A stretch of 64,000 nt of DNA, taken from positions 1-64,000 of IMG/VR virus record IMGVR_UViG_3300042731_004037. One strand, written 5' to 3'. Made by a program: the position numbers and the translations under genes. A model generated the notes under the pieces. It saw nothing but the letters and a program-made list of their open reading frames with translations. It had not been told where the DNA came from and did not search any database. Position 1 is the stretch's first letter; each line of letters opens with the position of its first letter. Below, piece by piece: positions 44,998 through 54,491 of the stretch. The stretch comes from a virus.

Positions 44998-46432
44998 AAT
45001 TTCACAAGCATTTAAAAAAGGCACAATTAATAATTATATGAAAAAGCGTCTTCAGGAAGTTACACAAAATGGTGTAGATGAGGCATTGGTTGATGAATTA
45101 CTTGAAGATGCCCAATATGCCAGTGATTTAGGTGTAGATAATGAAGATGATTATAATGCTTATTTTTTTGTTTTACGATTTTCTGATGATATTTTAGATG
45201 ACACTTTTGGTATAAAGCTTGACCCGCATAAAAGGAAAGATTTACATCATTTTATGATGGAACATAGACGTGGCGGAGATTATAATTTAGATGATTTGAC
45301 TGATTATAGATTGTTGATTTATAAATGGTTATGTAATAAGTTATCGAAACAAGCTTATCCTAATATATCTGGTAAAGAAGATAGAGGGCAAATTTATGAC
45401 ATTGATAAATGGATTAACACGTTGAAGAATATTTATACTTCTATACATAATAAAAGGTTTAATCGTAAAGATGCAATAAATAATTTTACGTTAAATTGGG
45501 ATTTAGATGAAAAACAAAAATTTATAAATTGGATGCGATATTATGAAGATGGAACTGCGGAGAAATATAACGTGAAAACCGCCGAATTCATCAAGAAAGC
45601 ATTTGAGCCAGCTTTTTCTATTCCTGAGTCTTGGGTAAATAGAGAAGATCGCTCAAACGATAAAATGTATATGTCCACAAGACAGAAAAAACAAGAATAT
45701 ACAAAACGTGAAGAAGAGCTACATAAGGCTAAACAGTTTAAAAATAAAATGAAAGCACGACTACGCTCCTTTAAAAGATTAGTAGAAAAATATAATGATG
45801 TTTTGCCTAAACAAGATTTAGATAATGTGTATGACGAACTTTATAAATTGGAAAAGAGTGTAAATAAATTGGACGTTTATGCTTCTTTACAAGATTGTGT
45901 AATTCGTTCTGCTAATATAATGAACAAATGTGGATTTATCGAAGGGGCCGCTTATCTATATAAGTGCGCAGAAGATCAAATTGATAGTGAAGTGTTAAAA
46001 TCTTTACCAGAAGCAAAATCAAAAGATCCAGATCTACCGCCACAAAGTACCCAGATGTCTACTATACAAACTATTATAGATCGTCTCGAGTCTATAAGTA
46101 AATCGCTTAAATCGCGTGATATGATACGTGAATTGGCTAGTATCGATATTTTGTTAAACGATCTTGGTATGGCAAGTTATTTTCCAGAATTAACAGATGC
46201 CCAAGCCAAAATGATAGAATCATTTGGATATGCAAGCAACAAGATTGAAAATATAATAGCCAAATTGCGTGGTAGTGGATCAGGTACGAAAAATAGGGAT
46301 GAGACACTCGAACAAGCACCTATCCCTGTTATACCAAAACAACCATCTGTGCCGGTAACTAAACAAATAGACACTGGTGAATTGATGAGCAAACCAGTTG
46401 GGAAAATTAAGAAAGAACTACCAACGGAATAA
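44987..46432 (+). CDS. Virion-module protein, unknown
   Basis: 481 residues from ATG 44987, overlapping the previous stop by 11 bases (GAGG upstream; ATG 44963 is longer and less likely). Largely helical, with a Lys/Arg-rich coiled coil (REEELHKAKQFKNKMKARLR) and a segment SANIMNKCGFIEGAAYLYKC resembling the LDxxGxxEEA motif of the gene at 43017. The C-terminus is Pro/Thr rich (EQAPIPVIPKQPSVPVTK). Not assigned. Confidence 0.6.
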   Translation: MINKISQAFKKGTINNYMKKRLQEVTQNGVDEALVDELLEDAQYASDLGVDNEDDYNAYFFVLRFSDDILDDTFGIKLDPHKRKDLHHFMMEHRRGGDYNLDDLTDYRLLIYKWLCNKLSKQAYPNISGKEDRGQIYDIDKWINTLKNIYTSIHNKRFNRKDAINNFTLNWDLDEKQKFINWMRYYEDGTAEKYNVKTAEFIKKAFEPAFSIPESWVNREDRSNDKMYMSTRQKKQEYTKREEELHKAKQFKNKMKARLRSFKRLVEKYNDVLPKQDLDNVYDELYKLEKSVNKLDVYASLQDCVIRSANIMNKCGFIEGAAYLYKCAEDQIDSEVLKSLPEAKSKDPDLPPQSTQMSTIQTIIDRLESISKSLKSRDMIRELASIDILLNDLGMASYFPELTDAQAKMIESFGYASNKIENIIAKLRGSGSGTKNRDETLEQAPIPVIPKQPSVPVTKQIDTGELMSKPVGKIKKELPTE

Positions 46433-46436
46433 AATA

Positions 46437-47204
46437 ATGAAAATTGATGATCTATTATCACAAATACAACATATTGCCCGCGTGTCCAAGTTTGATAAGC
46501 CTTTTATTGTTGGTGGCATCCCAAGAGATCGAATATTAGGTAAACGTAGTGGTAAGTCAAATTTAAAAGATATAGATATAACCACAGGATCTAAGGATTC
46601 TTTGTTATTAGCCGAAAAATTAAACAAAGAAATTCCTAATAGTTCTTATAAGATATATGATGACGGTCACGCTTCAATAGATATTATGGGGCTACACATC
46701 GATTTTTCAAGTAATTTTATTATTTCAGGTATTGAAGATGATCTCAGAAAAAAAGGGGTTAAAGATATAGATTCTATGAAATTAGAATTATATAGTAGAG
46801 ATTTTACTATAAACACTCTCCTTGAAAGTTTAGATTTTTCTTCAATATATGATTTAACTGGTGATGGTATTGGAGATATACAGTCTGGTATTATTCAATG
46901 CCCTATTAATCCAGATATAACAATTGGTGTTGATCCAAGAAGAATTTTGAGAGCTATAAAGTTTGCTGTGAAATTTGGATTTAAAATAGAAGAAAAACTG
47001 AAAACAGCTATGTTAAATAATCGTAAAAAAATACAAAATCTTCCAGTAAAATTTGTGCAAGATAAAATAACTGAAATTGCCAAGATAGATGATGACAATG
47101 GTATTGAAATGTTAATTAAATTTAAACTTCTTCCATTAGTTCCATTAACCAAAACACTTTCTGATATACTAATACAACAAAGACGATTAGTGAGGGCCCT
47201 TTAA
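46437..47204 (+). CDS. CCA-adding/poly(A) polymerase-type nucleotidyltransferase
   Basis: 255 residues from ATG 46437. Catalytic head: GGIPRD (26-31) and D45-I-D47, the class II NTase signature. SRDFTINTLL is the second conserved motif (usual RRDFTIN) and DPRRILRAIKFAVKFG the third. There is no HD domain. The template base-recognition helices seem present; the body and tail are shortened. The reaction would add nucleotides to RNA 3' ends. No tRNA gene is in the window, and a second, HD-fused copy lies in the giant frame at 59034. Family sure, substrate unknown. Confidence 0.85.
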   Translation: MKIDDLLSQIQHIARVSKFDKPFIVGGIPRDRILGKRSGKSNLKDIDITTGSKDSLLLAEKLNKEIPNSSYKIYDDGHASIDIMGLHIDFSSNFIISGIEDDLRKKGVKDIDSMKLELYSRDFTINTLLESLDFSSIYDLTGDGIGDIQSGIIQCPINPDITIGVDPRRILRAIKFAVKFGFKIEEKLKTAMLNNRKKIQNLPVKFVQDKITEIAKIDDDNGIEMLIKFKLLPLVPLTKTLSDILIQQRRLVRAL

Positions 47205-47702
47205 ATGAAAAGAATTTCCAAACTTGCGCAAGATATGGCTTCTACCACGACAATGCAAAATATTCAAACATTAAAAAATGAATTAAACAGATTGTCTCCT
47301 ATGCTTAGGGATCTTCCAAATCAGCTGAATATGGTTAATGAATTAATAAGAAATATAGAAACCCAAGTTACATCGTTAGAGCAAATGAAGTCCAAAATAC
47401 AGCAACAAACAGCACAATCCGCGGATGATGCAAATGATCGATCAAACTTTGAGAATTTAGTTAGAGAAATAACTGGTAAAAGTTGGGCTGCTATTTCTAG
47501 ATTATTTGGTAAAAATGATTACAAGGATGTTCCAGATTCTAATTCTGTCGCTGGCATTAGGGGTTCGATCGAGTATAATTCTACTAAAATTGCTAAAGAT
47601 AAATCAAAAAGTAATAAAGGCGATAAAGGTGGCGATGAGTGTGAAGATACTGCCCCATCTTTTTGGCGTTCTAATTTAGATTATTGGAGTCACAATGAAT
47701 AG
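47205..47702 (+). CDS. Coiled-coil virion-module protein, unknown
   Basis: 165 residues starting on the base after the previous stop. A long coiled coil covers ~15-75 (NELNRLSPMLRDLPNQLN...IETQVTSLEQMKSKIQQQ). A basic, Lys/Gly-rich linker and SFWRSNLDYWSHNE end complete it. Overlaps the next gene by 8 bases. Structural role likely by context. Confidence 0.6.
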   Translation: MKRISKLAQDMASTTTMQNIQTLKNELNRLSPMLRDLPNQLNMVNELIRNIETQVTSLEQMKSKIQQQTAQSADDANDRSNFENLVREITGKSWAAISRLFGKNDYKDVPDSNSVAGIRGSIEYNSTKIAKDKSKSNKGDKGGDECEDTAPSFWRSNLDYWSHNE

Positions 47703-48384
47703 AACAGAATGCATATCTGTTGTTGTAAAAGAGTCAACAATTCGTGGTAAAAATGTTCGTAATTGCCCATTTGGATTACCGATTCCAGAGGGTTGTGAAA
47801 ATGCTGGAAACTCTATTATAAGAATGGCACCAATTGAGGATGAAAAAGAATCAGATGGAATAGCTAAAGCAAATAGACTGGTTTATGCTTATCATAAAGA
47901 ATGTCGTAAGTGTCCATATGCTGATAAAATATTAGATGAATATGGAAAGGTAGATTGTGATTTTGGCGATACTGCGGCTGGCAAAAGAGTCCCTGCTTTT
48001 AGAGGCAGTCCATTATTTCCACAAACTTTTCATGGAATAGGATTAGATGGATTATATGGATATCCTTTAGGCTTTTATGCCGACAACAATGAGAGTCGTA
48101 ATCTATTCTTTGGATTATTTAGTTTATTAGGACGCGAAATAAACAATTTTGTTAAATTAAGTGTGAAATATTACGATAAATGTGATAAACCAGAAAAAGA
48201 TGATTTATTACAAAACTTATTAATAAAATTAGAAAAGATAAAAGAAGAATATACTAAAACATTTGATAAAGTTGAAAAGTACTTGTCCAAACAAAGGCAA
48301 AAATATGAAAACAAAAGGTCTGATACAGGCTTGTTATATCATCTTTCTGATAAATGGTTTGGCCCACGCCAGGTAAATAGATAA
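47695..48384 (+). CDS. Cys-rich virion-module protein, unknown
   Basis: 229 residues. Six cysteines in the first half include NCPFGLPIPEGC and ECRKCPYADK...VDCDFGD, suggesting one metal site. A hydrophobic, Gly-rich middle (GIGLDGLYGYPLGFYADN) precedes a C-terminal coiled coil (LLIKLEKIKEEYTKTFDKVE). Not recognised. Confidence 0.6.
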   Translation: MNRTECISVVVKESTIRGKNVRNCPFGLPIPEGCENAGNSIIRMAPIEDEKESDGIAKANRLVYAYHKECRKCPYADKILDEYGKVDCDFGDTAAGKRVPAFRGSPLFPQTFHGIGLDGLYGYPLGFYADNNESRNLFFGLFSLLGREINNFVKLSVKYYDKCDKPEKDDLLQNLLIKLEKIKEEYTKTFDKVEKYLSKQRQKYENKRSDTGLLYHLSDKWFGPRQVNR

Positions 48385-48392
48385 GGTTTAAT

Positions 48393-49325
48393 ATGCGTAA
48401 AATATGGGCCAAAGAAGAAGATAATTATATCATAAATAATTATAAAAAAGAATCTTGTAAAAATATAGCAAAGAAATTAAGTCGTAGTTATAATTCTGTT
48501 AAAAGGCGAGCTAACTTGTTAGGTATTAAAAAACATAATCAATATAATAAGTGGACAGAAAAAGAGATAAAATTGTTAAAGAAATTGTTTCCAGTTGCAA
48601 CAAAAAAAGAAATAATGTGCAAAATAAAGCGCCCATGGACAGCCATAAGAAAAATGGCAGTAAAGAATGGAATTAGACGTCTAAATAGATATAAAATGCC
48701 ACCAGGAATTGATCATTCTTTTTTTGACAAATGGTCGGATGAAATGGCATATATTTTAGGCTTCATTGCTGCCGATGGAAATGTATCAAAAAACAGATTT
48801 AAATTAGGAATTAAATTGTCAACAAAAGATAAAGAACATTTAATTGCTATAAGAAATTTAGTAGCTCCAAAAAATAAAATATACGTATCTAAGAATAAAT
48901 CATGTGTATCGCTTGAAATTTGTTCTAAATATATGTGTAACAGATTAGTGACATTGGGCGTGACTCCAAGAAAATCTTTAACACTTAAATTTCCAGAGAT
49001 GCCGCGAAAATATATAAAACATTTTATTAGAGGTTATTTTGACGGAGATGGGTGTATAAGTAAGACAAAAACAACAAGTGTTTGGTGTTCTTACTTTCTC
49101 GGTACAAAGAATATGCTTGAAAACATAAATAAATATATAAATGAAAGCACATTGATAGGGAATAAAAATGTTCGATATGTTAAACAAAGTAATATTTATA
49201 AAATTTCTTATTCGACACATGACTCAATAAAATTGGGAAATTGGATGTATGAAAATTCAAGTATATATTTAAAAAGAAAACGTGATAAATTCAAACAATT
49301 ATTATATGAAAGAAATCAGTTTTAG
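48393..49325 (+). CDS. Free-standing LAGLIDADG homing endonuclease with Myb-like N-terminus
   Basis: 310 residues. N-terminal ~95 residues have two tryptophan-spaced helix clusters (WAKEEDNYI, WTEKEIKLL), like Myb/SANT DNA-binding repeats. Two LAGLIDADG motifs follow: LGFIAADG (~120) and IRGYFDGDG (~210), each with its acidic residues, so cleavage is probably intact. It sits between two virion genes in its own reading frame, with no intein or intron signature around it. Mobile by homing; family certain. Confidence 0.9.
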   Translation: MRKIWAKEEDNYIINNYKKESCKNIAKKLSRSYNSVKRRANLLGIKKHNQYNKWTEKEIKLLKKLFPVATKKEIMCKIKRPWTAIRKMAVKNGIRRLNRYKMPPGIDHSFFDKWSDEMAYILGFIAADGNVSKNRFKLGIKLSTKDKEHLIAIRNLVAPKNKIYVSKNKSCVSLEICSKYMCNRLVTLGVTPRKSLTLKFPEMPRKYIKHFIRGYFDGDGCISKTKTTSVWCSYFLGTKNMLENINKYINESTLIGNKNVRYVKQSNIYKISYSTHDSIKLGNWMYENSSIYLKRKRDKFKQLLYERNQF

Positions 49326-49344
49326 GTAACCAGGAGGATTGGAA

Positions 49345-50265
49345 ATGACAAATTTCTATGACATGACAAATGATACTATAATGGTTAATGAATCACAAGA
49401 TTTTCTTTTAGAAAATGACGAAAATCTTGTGATAGATGAAGATGATATCGATATGCCTGAGATATTAATAGTAGAGGAAAATCCAAATGAAGAAGGGATG
49501 ATTCTAGAAGTTCCTGGTGCTCCTGGGTGTAAATTTGAGGAAGCCAAAGCAGATGATGATAAACCGAAAACATGGAAAGAGGACGGACATCATGCGGATT
49601 TTGTAAATTATGTTAAAGATAAATTAACCAAAATTCCTCGACATTCCGGAGAGACTGTCCCTGGATGTGAGCGAGCCAAAGCTTTTTTAAAAAAATTAGA
49701 TAGTGAAATTAGTAAAGCTATGAGGACTGATTTAAAAGGTGTCATCGATGAACAAGAAATTGACCAGATTAGAAAAAGCTTGGAAGATATGATCGATAGA
49801 TTAGATAGACAAATTAAGAAGTTAACAGGCAAGAAAAAGGCTTCGATGGATGTACGTCTAGTATCTGAGGGCCATTGCGATAAATGTAATTCTTCTGCTC
49901 CAATGTGGCATGATACAATTAATGACACACTTGTGTGCATGAGTTGTGAAAGTGAGAAAATACGTCATAATGATGGATTAGAAAAAACTGCTAATACTCC
50001 AATAATCAATGTGTATGTTAGTGCATTTGAGCGTGCAATAGTTGGAACAATGATAAATTCTAAGGTATCTGCTGGCCGCAATATAGAAGAAACTTATGAA
50101 AAATTAAAAAATAAATATAATTTTACTTCCCGTGAGGAGTTAGCTATTCAACAATTAGTTCATGATTATGGTTATCCATTATATCGTGATAGAGGATTGA
50201 TTAATGAACCATCTGATCCGGCGTCTGGCGATGGTGTGGATTGGCTAACCAATTACCAGTCTTAA
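49345..50265 (+). CDS. Virion-module protein with zinc ribbon, unknown
   Basis: 306 residues from ATG 49345 (AGGAGG upstream). A highly acidic N-terminus (NDENLVIDEDDIDMPE) is followed by a helical region (LKKLDSEISKAMRTDLKG). A four-Cys zinc ribbon HCDKC...CMSC is at ~178-202. The C-terminal helices include NKYNFTSREELAIQQLV. Not recognised. Confidence 0.6.
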   Translation: MTNFYDMTNDTIMVNESQDFLLENDENLVIDEDDIDMPEILIVEENPNEEGMILEVPGAPGCKFEEAKADDDKPKTWKEDGHHADFVNYVKDKLTKIPRHSGETVPGCERAKAFLKKLDSEISKAMRTDLKGVIDEQEIDQIRKSLEDMIDRLDRQIKKLTGKKKASMDVRLVSEGHCDKCNSSAPMWHDTINDTLVCMSCESEKIRHNDGLEKTANTPIINVYVSAFERAIVGTMINSKVSAGRNIEETYEKLKNKYNFTSREELAIQQLVHDYGYPLYRDRGLINEPSDPASGDGVDWLTNYQS

Positions 50266-50277
50266 GATGCGATTATT

Positions 50278-50454
50278 ATGAGTAATATTAGTATTCCTGA
50301 GGAGTTATACGAAATAATCAATGATATAGTGGTTTATGAAGAATTTAATAAGATAAACCACGATCCAATTAGAGATAGGCTATATATTGAAATCAATGAT
50401 ATAATAGATGAATGTCCAGATGATAATACTTGGAAAATAGAAATTAGTATATAA
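50278..50454 (+). CDS. Small acidic protein, unknown
   Basis: 58 residues (SIPEELYEIINDIVVYEEF...DIIDECPDDNTW), filling the gap between the zinc-ribbon gene and the ligase. ATG start lacks a strong Shine-Dalgarno. Acidic, helix-rich, with one Cys. Coding character and tight packing support it; no function visible. Confidence 0.5.
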   Translation: MSNISIPEELYEIINDIVVYEEFNKINHDPIRDRLYIEINDIIDECPDDNTWKIEISI

Positions 50455-50464
50455 GAGGATAATC

Positions 50465-51679
50465 ATGGTAAAAGTATCGCGCAACGACTTACAAATGTTG
50501 TCAGAATCTGGCGGTGATTGGTTTTGTGAATTTTTACAATCATTAGCAAAACACGAATTATCATCTGTCCAAGATATTTTAAATACTATTAATAATAAAA
50601 AATCTGAAAGTGTTGAAAATATTGTTCAAAATTATCGTGAGCAAGTTGGTTTGGATACAATAAGTTCTTCAGAGTCAAGTTCTTCAGAGTCACGAAATAA
50701 AATAAAACAGGCTAATATTATTTATAGGCCTCTATCATTACGACATGCAAGTGGAATTGGCCCCATTGCGCCGATGAAATTAAAAAAATTAGAGAACCCG
50801 GATGATATTCTAAAAAATAATGATGATAGTAATATAATAATACAAATTAAATTAGATGGTTTTAAAACACAGGCAATCAAGGATAAAGCTGGTGCTGTTA
50901 AATTGTACACGAGGCGCGGAGAAGATTTTAGTTCAAATGTGCCAAGCCTAGTAAAAGATTTAGAAGATAAAATGGAAAATGGGAGTTTTTTTCTTGGTGA
51001 ACTTGTATGGGAAGATAAAAATGGTAAACAATCTATATCGGATATCCAAACTGTAGTTAACAGTTCTCCAGAGAAAGCACAAGAAAAAATTAAAAGTGGT
51101 AACGGAAAAGCATTATTTTATGTTTATGATTTATTGTGGTTTAATGGTGATGATATTACCAAGAAGGATTATATTGAAAGATATAATAAACTAAAAGAAT
51201 TAATTGGTAAAGGAACAGATACAATTAAGATAGTAGATAATTATACATATTCAGACAAAGATAAAGCAATTAATGATGCATTAAAAGTAAACGCTGAAGG
51301 TATTGTATTAAAACCAAAAGATTCGAAATATAAATATGGTGCAAAAGGATCTAATGAACCATATGGTGAATGGGCCAAATTTAAACCTGGGGCTAAAGCT
51401 AAGACTGATGAGGTTATATTAAATAAGTATAATAAGGGAGAAGACAAATTAGTATTTCCTGCATATCAATATTATAATGGAAAATTGGTAGAAGTTGGTA
51501 AATTATCTGGATTGCCAAAAGAAGAAGAGCAAGAGGTTAGAAAAAAGATTGATAACGGTAAAGTAGTTGTTATAGAAGTCTCATACCAAGAAAAAATGGA
51601 AAGTGGCAAGTTTAGACACATGGGTTATTCACGACTTCGCCCAGACAAACCACAAAAAGAAGTTAAAGTGGACAAATAG
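50465..51679 (+). CDS. ATP-dependent DNA ligase
   Basis: 404 residues. The adenylation motif is IKLDGFK with nucleophile Lys ~129. TRRGEDFSSNVP, GSFFLGELVW, FYVYDLLWFNG, EGIVLKP and WAKFKP are motifs III, IIIa, IV and V of ATP ligases. A C-terminal OB domain (VGKLSGLPKEEEQEVRKKI, then RHMGYSRLRPDKP) completes the enzyme. An N-terminal ~85-residue extension contains YRPLSLRHASG, shared with other module proteins. It seals nicks in phage DNA; the placement among virion genes is unusual and matches a LigD-like fragment in the frame at 59034. Confidence 0.92.
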   Translation: MVKVSRNDLQMLSESGGDWFCEFLQSLAKHELSSVQDILNTINNKKSESVENIVQNYREQVGLDTISSSESSSSESRNKIKQANIIYRPLSLRHASGIGPIAPMKLKKLENPDDILKNNDDSNIIIQIKLDGFKTQAIKDKAGAVKLYTRRGEDFSSNVPSLVKDLEDKMENGSFFLGELVWEDKNGKQSISDIQTVVNSSPEKAQEKIKSGNGKALFYVYDLLWFNGDDITKKDYIERYNKLKELIGKGTDTIKIVDNYTYSDKDKAINDALKVNAEGIVLKPKDSKYKYGAKGSNEPYGEWAKFKPGAKAKTDEVILNKYNKGEDKLVFPAYQYYNGKLVEVGKLSGLPKEEEQEVRKKIDNGKVVVIEVSYQEKMESGKFRHMGYSRLRPDKPQKEVKVDK

Positions 51680-51681
51680 TT

Positions 51682-51840
51682 ATGAAACTTAAGAAATGTA
51701 CTAAATGTTGTAAAGAAAAACCGTATTCAGCATTTACCAAAGATAAACAGAAGTCGGATGGATATAGGTCGGATTGTAAAGAATGTAGGTCACTTTGGGC
51801 AGAAGAAAACCTTAAAAAGGGAGCAAAAGTAAATGGTTAA
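51682..51840 (+). CDS. Mini zinc-finger protein (HNH N-terminal-like)
   Basis: 52 residues, two bases after the ligase. Two Cys pairs (CTKC and CKEC) spaced by an F-x-KDKQKSDGYRSD segment, like the N-terminal zinc module of the HNH protein at 8951. Its stop overlaps the next gene's ATG by 8 bases. It could be a remnant of an HNH gene or a stand-alone zinc finger. Confidence 0.55.
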   Translation: MKLKKCTKCCKEKPYSAFTKDKQKSDGYRSDCKECRSLWAEENLKKGAKVNG

Positions 51841-52612
51841 ATATATCAAATCCATTGCAAAATTAACCAATCGTGCAGAAAAATACGATGCTTCTATTCG
51901 TAAAGTTGTCTCTTATGACTCGCTTGAAGATTATTTGAATAAACGGGCACAATCTAAATGGAAAAGAGGTGATGTGGTAGAATTAATAAATGATCCAGAC
52001 AAGGGAGCTGGTATAATTACTGGTCAAATTATAGAGAGAAAAGGACGGACATTTTATCAGGTATCATTTTGGTGGTCGCAACAACAATTAGACAAATCAT
52101 TAGAACATATAAAACAACAAGGATTAAGTGAAGAGGAACTAAACAAATGGATTACTTCTCAGCCGGCTCAAACAAGGTATATTCCGGAAGAACAACTTAA
52201 AGATTCGCTACAAAAAGTACATTCTAAACTGGTTGAATTATTTTCTAAAGATACCTATACTTCTTTTAAACCATTGTCAATACGACATGCTAATGAACAA
52301 ACTGAATCGATAGTAAGACAAATTAAGAATAATCCAGAATTACAAAGTGCTATTGATAGTCATTGTAAACATAGTGGTGGAACAAAAAGCATTCATTCAC
52401 TAATATATTTTTTACGTAATTTGCTAGATAAAGATGTGAGTTTCACAGATGACGAACTTATAGAATATCTAAAAGATCGGAAGAATTATTTTAGTGATGG
52501 CACTATACAAGAATCAAATTTTTCTGATGTAGGACGTGTTGGAACTGATGCAAATGAAGAATACGACGATGAAATTGCTGATTTTATGAAATATGATGGA
52601 GCCAAACAATAG
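51833..52612 (+). CDS. SH3/KOW-like virion-module protein, unknown
   Basis: 259 residues. Residues ~45-80 form a KOW/SH3-like barrel (WKRGDVVELINDPDKGAG, then GRTFYQVSFWW). YTSFKPLSIRHANEQ lies near residues 145-159; the KPLSIRHA core recurs in other proteins of the module. The C-terminus is acidic (DANEEYDDEIADF). Its stop overlaps the terminase start. No family recognised. Confidence 0.6.
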   Translation: MVKYIKSIAKLTNRAEKYDASIRKVVSYDSLEDYLNKRAQSKWKRGDVVELINDPDKGAGIITGQIIERKGRTFYQVSFWWSQQQLDKSLEHIKQQGLSEEELNKWITSQPAQTRYIPEEQLKDSLQKVHSKLVELFSKDTYTSFKPLSIRHANEQTESIVRQIKNNPELQSAIDSHCKHSGGTKSIHSLIYFLRNLLDKDVSFTDDELIEYLKDRKNYFSDGTIQESNFSDVGRVGTDANEEYDDEIADFMKYDGAKQ

Positions 52613-54480
52613 TGGTAAACAATAAATCAAATCATACAGTAGAAAAATATTTCGAGGATCTAAAGAAAGAAGTATTAAAAGTAGATCCCGTTTTTTTTGC
52701 ATCTGAATATCTTACTATTGATGGAAAGCCGCTAGAACTTGGTGGTGGAACGGGATGGAAATTTTTAGCTGACATTTATCGTTATATTGCAACTAAAGCA
52801 TTAGGTCAAAATGGAAAACCTGTCGTTTGTGTGAAGGGAAGACAAGTTGGTGCTACTACTATGGCCACTGCCCTTGAGTTATATTTTTGCACCAGCGGAT
52901 TATTTGGCGGCTCTATAGGTAGGCCTCCAATTAGAATTTTACACTGTTTCCCGGCTTTAGCATTAGTACAAAAATTTGCTAAAGATAAACTTAGTACTAT
53001 GATGCGAACATCGAACAATAACTATGTGCTAAAACAATCATTGTCTCTTGATAATGAAACTGGACGACGTAGGATAGATGTTCCAGATGATACGCTTACG
53101 GAAAAACAATTTAAAAATGAAAACAAACTTTGGGTCGATTCAAATGCCAATGATGCACAAAGGCTTCATGGTATGTCATTAGACGGTATATTTTATGATG
53201 AAGTTCAGCGTATGAATCAAGATGATATTGGAAATAGCAAAAGAACTTTGACTGCATCCAGATATGGGCCTAAAGGGCAAGGAATACAATTATATTTTGG
53301 CACACCGTTGCAGCGTGGATCCAATTTTCATAAAATGTGGGATGCCTCTGATAAAAGATACTATCATCTACACTGTGAGAATTGTTCAGAATATTTTATG
53401 TTATACACTCCTGGGAACGATGACTGGGAAAAGATATGGTTATTTGGAAATATAGTTGAGTGTCCAAAATGTCAGCATCAACAAGATAAGGTGCAAGCTG
53501 TGGAAAGAGGAAAATGGGTTTCGTCCCAGACGCAATTGCCAGATGGCAGTGAGCCACAATATGTCGGTTTCCATTTTAATCAATTATTAATACCATTTTT
53601 CCATAAAGAGACTATACTCAAGGAAAAGCCAGGAATACATCCAACGAATTCGGAAAGAATTTGGCAGAATGAAATTCTTGGAGAATTTTATAGTGGATCT
53701 GATTTACCCATGTCAGAAGAGGAAATTTATAAATATTGTCGCGATGTAAATAAGAAGATATCATTTGGATCTCCTTCAATTCAAAAAAATAATAATTACA
53801 AAGTTGTTAATAATAATTATTCGCCAACTTTTATGGGTATTGACTGGGGTGAGAAAAATGATACTTTTAACTCTAGAGGAGGTAAATCCTTTTCATCTGT
53901 AGTAGTTATTTCTGTTAGTAAAGATGGAATTATGCATATAGAAAATGCTTTTAAGTTAAAACGCAATAATTTTCAACACAAAAAAGATGTAGTAGATGAG
54001 ATGTTTAGAAGATTTAATATTCAAATAGCTGTAGCGGACCTTGGACATGCTAATGATATTGTTCCAGAATTACAAAGAGAATATGGATCTCGTGTAATAG
54101 GTTGCCTTAGTAGTGGAAGTTTGATAAACCCAGTTAAATATGATTCTGAAGATCTTAGACTTATTTGTAATCCACACATAATGTTGGAAGATTTGTTTAA
54201 TAATATGAGAAAAAGTAAAGTCATGTTTCCATGGGTTAGTTATGAACGAATACAGTGGTTAATAGAACATTGTTGTTCAATGGAAAAAGAAATTAGAACA
54301 TTTCAGGGAAGAGTAATTACTAGATATGTGAAGGGTTCTGGTCCTAATGATGGGCTTATGAGTCTGATGTACGCATATTTGGCTTATAAATTTTATTTGA
54401 CTCAAGGGTTTAAGATTAAACCGCATCAGATTAACGCAATAAGTACAGGACCTATATTGGCATATTTGCCTGGGTTATAA
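52612..54480 (+). CDS. Terminase large subunit (packaging ATPase/nuclease)
   Basis: 622 residues, GTG start overlapping the previous stop. ATPase: Walker A-like GRQVGATT (76-83) and Walker B IFYDEVQRM (~189-197). A zinc-ribbon insert (HCENC, then ECPKCQH; ~262-290) resembles GpA-type terminases. RNase H-fold nuclease: FMGIDWGEKND (~410), AVADLGHAND (~478) and NDGLMSLMYAYL (~590), which hold the metal-binding acids. It powers DNA into the prohead and cuts concatemers. Directly upstream of the portal gene, as usual. No intein is present here although its neighbour has two. Confidence 0.95.
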   Translation: MVNNKSNHTVEKYFEDLKKEVLKVDPVFFASEYLTIDGKPLELGGGTGWKFLADIYRYIATKALGQNGKPVVCVKGRQVGATTMATALELYFCTSGLFGGSIGRPPIRILHCFPALALVQKFAKDKLSTMMRTSNNNYVLKQSLSLDNETGRRRIDVPDDTLTEKQFKNENKLWVDSNANDAQRLHGMSLDGIFYDEVQRMNQDDIGNSKRTLTASRYGPKGQGIQLYFGTPLQRGSNFHKMWDASDKRYYHLHCENCSEYFMLYTPGNDDWEKIWLFGNIVECPKCQHQQDKVQAVERGKWVSSQTQLPDGSEPQYVGFHFNQLLIPFFHKETILKEKPGIHPTNSERIWQNEILGEFYSGSDLPMSEEEIYKYCRDVNKKISFGSPSIQKNNNYKVVNNNYSPTFMGIDWGEKNDTFNSRGGKSFSSVVVISVSKDGIMHIENAFKLKRNNFQHKKDVVDEMFRRFNIQIAVADLGHANDIVPELQREYGSRVIGCLSSGSLINPVKYDSEDLRLICNPHIMLEDLFNNMRKSKVMFPWVSYERIQWLIEHCCSMEKEIRTFQGRVITRYVKGSGPNDGLMSLMYAYLAYKFYLTQGFKIKPHQINAISTGPILAYLPGL

Positions 54481-54491
54481 AGAGGTAAACG

